Assembly (NCBI GenBank): GCA_031291325.1
Contig: JARLJG010000058.1
Coordinates: 1-64,000, forward strand
Source of the DNA: Burkholderiaceae bacterium
Lineage (GTDB): Bacteria; Pseudomonadota; Gammaproteobacteria; Burkholderiales; Burkholderiaceae_D
Direction: 5' to 3'
Length of the DNA: 64,000 nucleotides
Shown: positions 52,801 to 60,424 of the stretch, piece after piece
Layout: the number at the start of each line of letters is the position of its first letter
Position numbering within the stretch: position 1 is the first letter of the stretch
Position numbers and translations under genes: made by a program
Notes under the pieces: generated by a model
Seen by the model: only the letters and a program-made list of their open reading frames with translations
The model's database searches: none
What the model was told of the DNA's origin: nothing

Positions 52801-55119
52801 CTGACCACCGCCCAGGTTGCGGCCTTGACGACTGCGCAAGTCAAGCTGGGTTTGACTACTGACCAGATTGTCGCATTCACCACCGCCGATGTGGCCGCCT
52901 TGACCACGGCCCAGCTCAACCAGGGCCTCACGACCGCGCAGTTCGGTGCCTTGACCACAGCTGAAGTGGTGGCACTGCGCACCGCCCAGGTTGCCGCATT
53001 GAGCACTGCGCAAATCAACCAAGCGTTGACCACCGACGAATTGGTCGCCTTGACCAGCGCGCAGATTCAAGCGCTGACCAGCGCGCAGATCAACCTCGGT
53101 TTGACCACCGCCGATGTCGCCGCGTTGACGACTGCGCAAGTGCAGGCGTTGCGCACTTCGCAAGTGGCCGCATTGAACACCGCGCAAATCAGCCTCGGCT
53201 TGAGCACAGCCGATATCGTTGCGCTGACGACTGCGCAGATTGCAGCGCTGACCGCCACCCAAGTCAAACAGGGCTTGACCACCGATCAGGTGGTGGCGTT
53301 GACGACCGCCGATGTCGTCGCCTTGACTACCGGACAAATCAACGCCGGCTTGACCACCGCCGATGTCGCGGCCTTGACCACCGCGCAAGTGCAGGCACTG
53401 CGCACGGCGCAGGTCGCTGCTCTCGGCACCGCGCAAATCAACCTCGGCTTGAGCACCGACGATATCGTTGCGCTGACCACCGCGCAATTGGTCGCCTTGA
53501 CGACGGCACAGGTTGCCCAGGGCTTGTCGACAGATCAGGTCGCGGCCTTGACCACCGCGCAAGTGCAGGCCTTGCGCACTGCGCAAGTCGCCGCATTGAC
53601 CACGGCGCAAGTCTATCAAGGTCTCAGCACGGCAGATATCGCCGCCATGACCACGGCGCAGGTCGCCGCCTTGACCACTGCGCAAGTCCGGCAGGGTTTG
53701 AGTACCGACCAGATTGTCGCGTTGACCACCGCCGACGTGGCAGCCTTGACTACCGCCCAGCTCAACCAAGGCCTCACAACAGCGCAGTTCGGTGCCTTGA
53801 CCACGGCAGAAGTGGTGGCACTGCGCACCGCTCAGGTTGCCGCATTGAGCACCGCACAAATCAACCAGGCGTTGACCACCGACGAATTGGTGGCGATGAC
53901 CAGCGCACAGATTCAAGCGTTGACCACCGCGCAGATCAACCTCGGCTTGACCACCGCCGATGTCGCCGCGCTGACGACTGCGCAAGTGCAGGCACTGCGC
54001 ACTTCGCAAGTGGCCGCTTTGAGCACCGCGCAAGTCAACTTGGGTCTGAGCACAGCCGATATCGTCGCCCTGACCACCGCGCAGGTTGCTGCCTTGACCA
54101 CTGCGCAAGTCCGGCAGGGTTTGACCACCGATCAGATCGTCGCATTGACCACCGCCGATGTCGCCGCTTTGACGACGGGGCAAGTCAACCAAGGACTTTC
54201 CACCGCGCAGGTCGCCTCTTTGACGACGGCCGAGGTCCAGGCTTTGCGCACCGCTCAGGTTGTCGCGTTGAGCACGGCCCAGATCAGCCAGGCCTTGAGC
54301 ACCGACGATATCGTAGCGCTGACCACTGCGCAGATAGCAGCGCTGACTACTGCGCAAGTCAATCTGGGATTGACGACCGATCAAGTGGCGGCACTGACCA
54401 CCGCGCAAGTCGCTGCATTGACGACGGGCCAGATCCATTCCGGCCTGAGCACGGCGCAAATCGCCGCACTGTCGACCAGCGATATTGTGGCGATGAAGAC
54501 AGCGCAGATTGCTGCCTTGACCACCGCGCAAATCAATCAGGGAATGACGACGGATCAGCTTGCTTCGCTGACGACGGCGCAGATTGTCGCGCTCGGCACC
54601 GCCCAGATTGCGGCGATCTCGACGGCGGATATCACGGCGCTGACGACTACCGAACTGGCCGCGATGACCACCAATCAGACCTTGCATGGCTTGACGACTG
54701 CACAGATACATGCGATGACGACCACGCAATTCGTCGCATTGACCTTCGAGCAAAGAAGGCCTGCGGCATTGACTGTGGAACAAGTCTCCGCGTCGAGCAA
54801 ACACGTTCCGGCCGTTACTACCGCCTCGACCTTGCGCGAGAAGGTGGTCGGATTGGTTCAAGCGATGGCCACCTACGATGCGCAAGCAGGCACTGCCACC
54901 GGTTCCACATCGCCGCTACCGTCAGTCACGGCAGGGTCGGCTGGAAGCCTGGCGGTGGCAACCAACGTGAGCACCATTGTCGATGTGTTGAAACGTTTTG
55001 ACGCCAATGGCAACCCGATCGCACAACCGGGAATCACGTCGGCGCCGAGCAATACGCTTAACCTCACCGGCATCAACACCGCCAACAATGGATTTTTGGC
55101 AACTCCTGGCGGTAAATAG
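49873..55119 (+). CDS. Giant Thr-rich octapeptide-repeat protein 1
   Basis: 1748 aa from the ATG at 49873, with an AGGGGTGG ribosome site 4 bp before. I do not recognise a named family. From about residue 6 to 1630 it consists of 8-residue motifs [L-T-T-A-Q-V-A-A]-like, with a 9-residue version (for example Q-I-N-L-G-L-T-T) every third or fourth copy. Motifs are grouped as 25- or 33-residue sets in a 141-aa unit. I see no Cys or Trp and almost no acidic or basic runs. T-x-x-Q/D before V/I could be helix N-caps or faces of a solenoid. The last 120 residues are not repetitive (TLREKVVGLVQAMATYDAQ, then STIVDVLKRFDANGNP and GFLATPGGK) and are shared with protein 2, so they may hold the secretion signal. 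No N-terminal signal peptide. A secreted or surface structural protein is likely. Confidence 0.85.
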   Translation: MSYVTGLTTAEVAVMTSSQIAALQTSDIIAFSTDQLQAFTTTQIHSYFSTLDIAALTTAQVNLGLNTDQIVALTTAEVAALTTAQINQGLSTDQVAALTTAQVQALRTSQVAALNTNQISLGLSTSDIVALTTAQVAALTTAQVKLGLTTDQIVALTTADVAALTTAQLNLGLTTAQFGALTTAEVVALRTSQVAALSTGQINQALTTDELVAMTSAQIQALTSAQINLGLTTADVAALTTAQVQALRTSQVAALNTAQISLALSTSDIVAMTTAQVAALTTGQIKQGLTTDQIVALTTTDVAALTTGQISSGLTTADVAALTTAQVQALRTSQVTALGTAQINLGLSTDDIVALTTAQLVALTTAQVAQGLSTDQVAALTTAQVQALRTSQVAALTTSQINQGLSTSDIAALTTAQVAALTTAQVKLGLTTDQVVALTTADVAALTTAQLNQGLTTAQFGALTTAEVVALRTAQVAALSTAQINQALTTDELVAMTSAQIQALTSAQINLGLTTADVAALTTAQVQALRTSQIAALNTAQVNQGLSTADIAALTTAQVAALTTAQVKLGLTTDQVVALTTADVAALTTAQLNQGLTTAQFASLTTAEVVALRTAQVAALSTAQINQALTTDELVAMTSAQIQALTSAQINLGLTTADVAALTTAQVQALRTSQVAALSTAQINAGLSTDDIVAMTTAQIAALTATQVKQGLTTDQVVALTTADIVALTTGQINAGLTTADVAALTTAQVQALHTAQVAALGTAQINLGLNTSDIVALTTAQLVALTTAQVAQGLSTDQVAALTTAQVQALRTAQVAALTTAQINQGLSTADIAALTTAQVAALTTAQVKLGLTTDQVVALTTADVAALTTAQLNQGLTTAQFASLTTAEVVALRTAQVAALSTAQINQALTTDELVAMTSAQIQALTSAQINQGLTTDQVAALTTAQVQALRTSQIAALNTAQVNLGLSTADIAALTTAQVAALTTAQVKLGLTTDQIVAFTTADVAALTTAQLNQGLTTAQFGALTTAEVVALRTAQVAALSTAQINQALTTDELVALTSAQIQALTSAQINLGLTTADVAALTTAQVQALRTSQVAALNTAQISLGLSTADIVALTTAQIAALTATQVKQGLTTDQVVALTTADVVALTTGQINAGLTTADVAALTTAQVQALRTAQVAALGTAQINLGLSTDDIVALTTAQLVALTTAQVAQGLSTDQVAALTTAQVQALRTAQVAALTTAQVYQGLSTADIAAMTTAQVAALTTAQVRQGLSTDQIVALTTADVAALTTAQLNQGLTTAQFGALTTAEVVALRTAQVAALSTAQINQALTTDELVAMTSAQIQALTTAQINLGLTTADVAALTTAQVQALRTSQVAALSTAQVNLGLSTADIVALTTAQVAALTTAQVRQGLTTDQIVALTTADVAALTTGQVNQGLSTAQVASLTTAEVQALRTAQVVALSTAQISQALSTDDIVALTTAQIAALTTAQVNLGLTTDQVAALTTAQVAALTTGQIHSGLSTAQIAALSTSDIVAMKTAQIAALTTAQINQGMTTDQLASLTTAQIVALGTAQIAAISTADITALTTTELAAMTTNQTLHGLTTAQIHAMTTTQFVALTFEQRRPAALTVEQVSASSKHVPAVTTASTLREKVVGLVQAMATYDAQAGTATGSTSPLPSVTAGSAGSLAVATNVSTIVDVLKRFDANGNPIAQPGITSAPSNTLNLTGINTANNGFLATPGGK
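49888..54770 (+). repeat. Hierarchical coding repeat: 8/9-aa motif, 423-bp unit, 1269-bp super-unit
   Basis: A marker (GACGAATTGGT, encoding DELVA) begins at 50497, 51343, 51766, 52612, 53035 and 53881: spacings 846, 423, 846, 423, 846. A second marker (GCGCAATTGGT-type, QLVAL) occurs at 50944, 52213 and 53482, exactly 1269 bp apart each time. So the array is built of 423-bp units in the order D-X-D, repeated in register three times. Each 141-aa unit holds 17 motifs (12 of 8 and 5 of 9 residues). Copies differ mainly at third codon positions where I compared them. Confidence 0.9.
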
Positions 55120-55160
55120 GTAGGAAATAGGTAAATACGAGGAGCCCCGCGCTCTGAATA

Positions 55161-55196
55161 CGTCAAGGCCAGAATGGCCTTGACGTTTTTTGTTTT
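55161..55196 (+). terminator. Strong rho-independent terminator after giant protein 1
   Basis: CGTCAAGGCC, AGAAT loop, GGCCTTGACG: a perfect 10-bp stem followed by TTTTTTGTTTT, 41 bp after the stop codon. The T-rich tail runs into an exact tandem 12-mer TTTGTTTTGTCG (55189-55212). The second giant gene therefore needs its own promoter between 55200 and 55395. Confidence 0.9.
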
Positions 55197-55395
55197 GTCG
55201 TTTGTTTTGTCGTTTTGCAGTGCTTTCTCGCATTGAGTCGCCCGAAGAAAAGTGATCTGTTTTATTGCGCCAGCGAAATTAATTGAGTAAACTGTGCAAT
55301 GACCAAGTAGTGCAGTAAATCTCGCGCATCGGTATTCGAATTCAGGAATTTATCTTGGCAAGCTTCGCAAGAAGTCTTGGTAGTGGAGTTGTAAA

Positions 55396-58300
55396 ATGAG
55401 TTCGATCGTAGTCGGAATAACTCCCGCGCAAATTGCACTGCTGACGACGACGCAGATTGCATCCCTTGCCACTTCCGATATCGTCGCGTTAACCACCGCG
55501 CAGCTCGCCGCATTCACCCCCGGGCAAATCAGCCAAGGGTTCACGACGCAGGAAATTGCGGCGCTGACGACCGCCCAGCTGAGCGTCGGGCTTAGTCCCG
55601 ACCAAGTGGCCGCGATGACCACGACCGAGCTTGCGGCACTTACCACCGCCCAGGTAATCAACGGTTTGACCACGGCGCAAATCGCCGCCCTGTCGCCTGA
55701 TCAACTAGCCGCATTGCACGCCGTCTCGCCGGTTTCCGTGGCAACCAACCAAATCGGGCTCGGCTTGACCACGGCCCAGATCGCCGAACTCACCACCGCG
55801 CAAATCGCCGCCCTGACCACGACGGAAATCAACAAATATTTGACCACCGCCGAAGTCGCCGCCCTGACCACGGATCAAATCGACGCGTTGAGCACGGCGC
55901 AAATTGCCGCGCTCACTACCGCGCAAATCAGCAAGGGCTTGTCCGCCGATCAAATCGCCGCCATGACGACGGCGCAAATCGCGGCCCTGACCACGACCGA
56001 TATCGACGCGCTGACTTCGGCGCAAATCGCGGCATTATCGATCGCGCAGCTCCAAGCGCTCACCACGGCCCAAATCGCCGCATTGACCACCGCCGAGGTC
56101 AACCGCGATCTAAGCACCGACCAGATCGCCGCATTGACCACAGCGCAAGTCGGCGCGCTGCGCAGCACAGAAATTGCCGCCCTCTCCACCGCTGAAATCG
56201 CCGCATTGACGACAGACCAGTTGTTGGCGTTAAGCACCGCGCAGATTGCCGCCCTCACCTCGATTCAGCTCAGCGAGGGATTGACGACTGCACAATTGAC
56301 TGCGCTGACGACCGCCCAGATTGCCGCCCTCGGCACTGCGCAAATCAGTCGCGGCCTGACCAGCGATCAAATTGCGGCGTTGACGACGGCGCAAATCGCG
56401 GCGCTGCGCACGGCGGACATCGCTGCGCTCACCACCGCCGATATCGGCGCGCTGTCTTCCGACCAATTGGCCGCGTTGAGCACCGCGCAAATCGCCGCGC
56501 TCACTACGGCGCAAATCCGTTCTGGCTTGACGACGGATCAGATCTCGGAATTGAGCACCGCGCAAATCGCTGCCTTGCGCAGCGCCGATGTCGCGGCCTT
56601 GACCACCGCCCAAATCGAATCCGGCCTGTCGACCGCGCAACTGCTGGCACTGAGCAGCGCGCAAATCGCGGCGCTGACCACCGCGCAAATCGCCAGTCTG
56701 AGCGACGCGCAAATAGCCGCCCTGAGCACCGCGCAAATCGCCGCCTTGCGCACTGCCGATGTCGTGGCATTGACTACGGACCAAATCGATGCCGGCCTGT
56801 CGACCGCGCAACTGCTGGCGCTGAGCAGCGCGCAAATCGCGGCGCTGACCACCGCGCAAATCGCCAGCCTGAGCGACGCCCAAGTAGCCGCGCTGAGTAC
56901 TGCACAAATCGCCGCGCTGACCACGTTGCAAATCAATCGGGGATTGACCACCGATCAAATTGCCTCGTTGACATCGGCGCAAATCGAAGCGTTGCGCACG
57001 GCCGACATCGCCGCCTTGAGCACAGCGCAAATCAATCTTGGACTGTCGATCGACCAGGTGCAGTTCCTCAGCAGCGCGCAAATCGCAGCGCTGACGACAG
57101 CGCAAATCAGCGCGGGCTTGAGCGCAACGCAATTGGAAGCGCTGACGACGGCGCAAATCGACGATCTTTCCACGCTGCAGATCAGCCGATTGACGACCGA
57201 TCAGGTCAGCAATTTGACGACTGCGCAGATCGCAGCGCTGAAAACCGCGCAGGTCGCGGCATTGACGACGACCCAAATCAGGTTAGGCATCACCACCGAT
57301 CAAATTACGGCGATGACGACTGCCGAGATCGGCGCCCTCACCTCTATGCAAGTGGCCAACGGTTTGACGGCGGCGCAATTGAGTGCGATGTCGTCGGCGC
57401 AACTCGCCGCATTGCACACGCCGGGCGTGTTCTCGCTGGTTACGAATCAAATCGGCCTGGGTCTGACGACCACCCAATTCGCGGCGATGTCGACCGGACA
57501 GCTGGCTTCCTTGACCACCACCGAAATCAATTTGTACGTGACCACGGCGGAGATAGCTGCGCTGACAACTGCGCAAATGCTCGCCCTGACCACGACGCAA
57601 ATCAATCTCGGCCTGACCAATGCCCAGATTGCGGCGATCAAAGCAGCCGACATCGCCGTGCTGACCACGACGCAAATCGCCGATGGCTTGACCAACGACC
57701 AAGTGGCGGCACTGACCACGGGCCAGGTCGCCGCCTTGACCACGAACCAGGTCAGCCACGGATTGACCACCGACCAGATCACTGCGCTGACTGCCACAGA
57801 GATTGCAGCCTTGCGCACTGCAGATATTGCCGCGCTGACCACCGCGCAAATCAGCCTTGGCTTGAGCACTGGCCAGGTTGCCGCGCTGACCACGGCGCAA
57901 ATCGCCGCGCTGACAACCTACCAGGTCAGCCACGGACTGACTATCGATCAAGTCTCGGCGCTCACCACCGCACAAATGGCGGCGTTGAAAACCGCCGACG
58001 TCGCCGCCCTGACGACTGCACAGATCAGCCAGGGGCTTGGCACCGATCAAGTGGAGTCCTTGACAGCCGCGCAAATTGCGGCATTGACCACCGCCCAGGT
58101 CAGCAAGGGTTTGACTGCCGACCAGCTTGCCGCCCTCACCACGAGCGAGATTGCCGCCTTGCGCACCGCCGATGTCGCGGCGCTCAATGTCGGCGAAATC
58201 GGCAGCAGTTTGTCGACCGCTCAGATCGTGGCAATGAGCACCGCGCAAATCGCGGCTCTGACCACAGCGCAACTCAACTCGGGCTTGAGCGCCACCCAAG

Positions 58301-60213
58301 TGGCATCGATGACGACTGCGCAAATTGCCGCGCTGACCACTGCGCAAGTCAATCGCGGCTTGACCCCTGACCAAGTGGCGGCGCTCTCGACCTTGCAGAT
58401 CGCCGCGCTGCGCAGCGTCGACATTGCGGCCTTGACCACCGCGCAAATCGATCTGGGATTGACAACCAGTGACGTGGCGGCGCTCACCACCGCCCAGGTA
58501 GCGGCGCTGACCACCTTGCAAATCAGCCAGGGATTGACGGTGGACCAAGTGGCCGCTTTGACGACGGCGCAGATTGTTGCGTTGCGCACCAACCAGGTGG
58601 CGGCGTTGAACACGATGCAGATCAATCTCGGCCTGTCGACCGATCAAATCGCCGCCTTGACCACCAAGCAAATTGCCGTTTTAAGCACTGCCCAGATCGG
58701 CTCGGGCCTGAGCGACGCAGATGTGACTGCTTTGACCACCGCGCAAGTGGCCGCGCTGACCACTCTCCAAGTCAATCGCGGCCTGACGACCGACCAAATC
58801 GCGGCGTTTTCCACCGCGCAGATCGCTGCGTTGCATACTGCCGAAGTCGCGGCGCTGACCACCGCGCAAATCAACCAGGGAATGAGCACGGATCAGATCG
58901 CAGCGATGACCACTGCGCAAATTGCTGCGCTCACCACGCTGCAAATCAACAAGGGATTGAACAACGATCAGGTGGCGACGCTGACAACTGCCGAAATCGC
59001 CGCCTTGCGCACTGCCGATATCGCGGCGCTGAACACTGCACAAATAGCGCTGGGCATGTCGACCGATCAAATCGTCGCGCTCACCACCTCCCAAGTCGCT
59101 GCTTTGACGACCGCGCAACTCAATCTCGGCCTGACCACCGCACAATTGGCCGCGATGAGCACCGCGCAGATTGCGGCGCTGACCACCAGCCAGGTCAACC
59201 ACGGCTTGACCACTGCGCAAATCGCCGCCCTGAACACCGCGCAGGTGATGGCGCTGCGCACTGCGGAGATTGCCGCGCTGAGCACAGCGCAAATCAACAA
59301 GGGCCTATCGACCGACCAATTAGTAGTCATGTCGACTGCGCAAATCGCCGCGTTGACCACTGCCCAGGTCGCCCAGGGACTCACCACGGACCAGGTTGCC
59401 GCCCTAACCACGGCGCAAATCGCGGTGCTGCGCACAGCCGACATTGCAGCGCTGACCACCGCCCAAATCAACCAGGGCTTGAGCACCGACCAAATCGTCG
59501 CGCTCACCACCGCTCAAGTAGCGGCATTGAGCAGCGCGCAAGTAAGCAAAGGATTGAGCAGCGCCCAGTTTGCCGCGCTGTCGACCACCGATATCGCTGC
59601 GCTACGCACGGCTGCCGTTGCGGCAATATCGACGTCTGAAATCGCCGGACTTTCGACCGACGACATCGTGGCTTTTACGACGACCCAGATACGGGCGATG
59701 ACGACCGCTCAAATCGCCGCAATGACGACCACCGAGCTGGCGGCGATGACCACCAACCAGACCTTGAATGGTTTGACTTCGGCGCAAATTCATGCGCTCA
59801 CGAGCGCGCAATTCGTCGCCTTGACCTTTGAACAAAGGAGACGGCTAGCTGCGGCATTGAGCAGCAGGATTGCCGCTTCGAGCGCGCCTGCGCCGACACC
59901 ATCCGTGACACCCGGCAGCGCCACGTTGCGTGAAAAAGTGAGCAGCCTGGTGCAGGCTATGGCATCGTTCGACATACGAACGGCAACGCCGACGGCCACT
60001 ACGGGCAATTCGACTATGCCCAATGCCGGCGCTGCCGGCTATCTCGCGGTTGCCGGCAAGGTCGACGGCATCGTCGACATCTTGAAGCAATTCGATGCCA
60101 ACGGCAACCCGACCACCAGGGCAAGCCAAATCGGCACGCAAACGGAACTGCTCAAGCATGCCGGGCTAAACAACGCAGGCGGCAGCGGCTTCCTGGCGAC
60201 AGCCGTGAAGTAA
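55396..60213 (+). CDS. Giant Thr-rich octapeptide-repeat protein 2 (paralogue)
   Basis: 1605 aa from the ATG at 55396, with GGAG 7 bp before. Same design as protein 1: about 1450 residues of L-T-T-A-Q-I-A-A-like motifs, then a non-repetitive end shared with protein 1 (MTTNQTLNGLTSAQIHAL, QFVALTFEQRRR, TLREKVSSLVQAMASFD, DGIVDILKQFDANGNP, GSGFLATAVK). Repeats are more diverged and I saw no strict 423-bp register. A larger internal duplication of about 566 aa is marked by two copies of a non-motif patch (NQIGLGLTTAQ after LAALHA; codons near 55660 and 57358). No Cys seen, no N-terminal signal. It likely arose by duplication of the neighbouring gene and is probably exported the same way. Confidence 0.85.
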   Translation: MSSIVVGITPAQIALLTTTQIASLATSDIVALTTAQLAAFTPGQISQGFTTQEIAALTTAQLSVGLSPDQVAAMTTTELAALTTAQVINGLTTAQIAALSPDQLAALHAVSPVSVATNQIGLGLTTAQIAELTTAQIAALTTTEINKYLTTAEVAALTTDQIDALSTAQIAALTTAQISKGLSADQIAAMTTAQIAALTTTDIDALTSAQIAALSIAQLQALTTAQIAALTTAEVNRDLSTDQIAALTTAQVGALRSTEIAALSTAEIAALTTDQLLALSTAQIAALTSIQLSEGLTTAQLTALTTAQIAALGTAQISRGLTSDQIAALTTAQIAALRTADIAALTTADIGALSSDQLAALSTAQIAALTTAQIRSGLTTDQISELSTAQIAALRSADVAALTTAQIESGLSTAQLLALSSAQIAALTTAQIASLSDAQIAALSTAQIAALRTADVVALTTDQIDAGLSTAQLLALSSAQIAALTTAQIASLSDAQVAALSTAQIAALTTLQINRGLTTDQIASLTSAQIEALRTADIAALSTAQINLGLSIDQVQFLSSAQIAALTTAQISAGLSATQLEALTTAQIDDLSTLQISRLTTDQVSNLTTAQIAALKTAQVAALTTTQIRLGITTDQITAMTTAEIGALTSMQVANGLTAAQLSAMSSAQLAALHTPGVFSLVTNQIGLGLTTTQFAAMSTGQLASLTTTEINLYVTTAEIAALTTAQMLALTTTQINLGLTNAQIAAIKAADIAVLTTTQIADGLTNDQVAALTTGQVAALTTNQVSHGLTTDQITALTATEIAALRTADIAALTTAQISLGLSTGQVAALTTAQIAALTTYQVSHGLTIDQVSALTTAQMAALKTADVAALTTAQISQGLGTDQVESLTAAQIAALTTAQVSKGLTADQLAALTTSEIAALRTADVAALNVGEIGSSLSTAQIVAMSTAQIAALTTAQLNSGLSATQVASMTTAQIAALTTAQVNRGLTPDQVAALSTLQIAALRSVDIAALTTAQIDLGLTTSDVAALTTAQVAALTTLQISQGLTVDQVAALTTAQIVALRTNQVAALNTMQINLGLSTDQIAALTTKQIAVLSTAQIGSGLSDADVTALTTAQVAALTTLQVNRGLTTDQIAAFSTAQIAALHTAEVAALTTAQINQGMSTDQIAAMTTAQIAALTTLQINKGLNNDQVATLTTAEIAALRTADIAALNTAQIALGMSTDQIVALTTSQVAALTTAQLNLGLTTAQLAAMSTAQIAALTTSQVNHGLTTAQIAALNTAQVMALRTAEIAALSTAQINKGLSTDQLVVMSTAQIAALTTAQVAQGLTTDQVAALTTAQIAVLRTADIAALTTAQINQGLSTDQIVALTTAQVAALSSAQVSKGLSSAQFAALSTTDIAALRTAAVAAISTSEIAGLSTDDIVAFTTTQIRAMTTAQIAAMTTTELAAMTTNQTLNGLTSAQIHALTSAQFVALTFEQRRRLAAALSSRIAASSAPAPTPSVTPGSATLREKVSSLVQAMASFDIRTATPTATTGNSTMPNAGAAGYLAVAGKVDGIVDILKQFDANGNPTTRASQIGTQTELLKHAGLNNAGGSGFLATAVK
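55414..59850 (+). repeat. Diverged 8/9-aa coding repeats of giant protein 2
   Basis: More than 150 consecutive 24-27 bp units encode motifs such as TTAQIAAL, STAQIAAL and RTADIAAL, with 9-residue versions ending G-L. The array is interrupted by a patch (PVSVATNQIG-like) that occurs twice, 1698 bp apart, marking an older long duplication. Confidence 0.85.
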
Positions 60214-60424
60214 TTCGGCGCAGTCCTTGCGCTTGATTGACAAGCAAAAGCCCGTCTATTCGGCGCATCCCACCAACACCTCGTTGCGGTATAAAGGAAA
60301 AGTGCAAAAATGCGCGCGCAAAGAAAGCGATGCATTTATTGCACAAGCAAAATTAGGATTGTAGACTGTACCCGGAAATGATTACCGGGCAATTTGCGCA
60401 AATCGATTAACTGAGATTGAATAC

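Noticed and set aside
51931-54885. Long open frame (984 codons) on the minus strand inside giant gene 1, and similar ones in 51067-51918 and 57283-58671
   Set aside because: They are mirror images of the coding repeat: Thr/Ala/Gln codons read backwards give Arg/Gly/Asp-rich periodic sequence without start signals. The plus frame has ribosome sites, conserved ends and synonymous divergence.
49888-59850. Short regularly spaced repeats that could suggest a CRISPR array
   Set aside because: Units are 24-27 bp, adjacent without unique spacers, and keep one open reading frame across 10 kb. No cas gene is in the window.
55396-60213. Considered as an RTX toxin or adhesin
   Set aside because: No GGxGxDxxx nonapeptides are present; the repeat is a different Thr-rich octapeptide.
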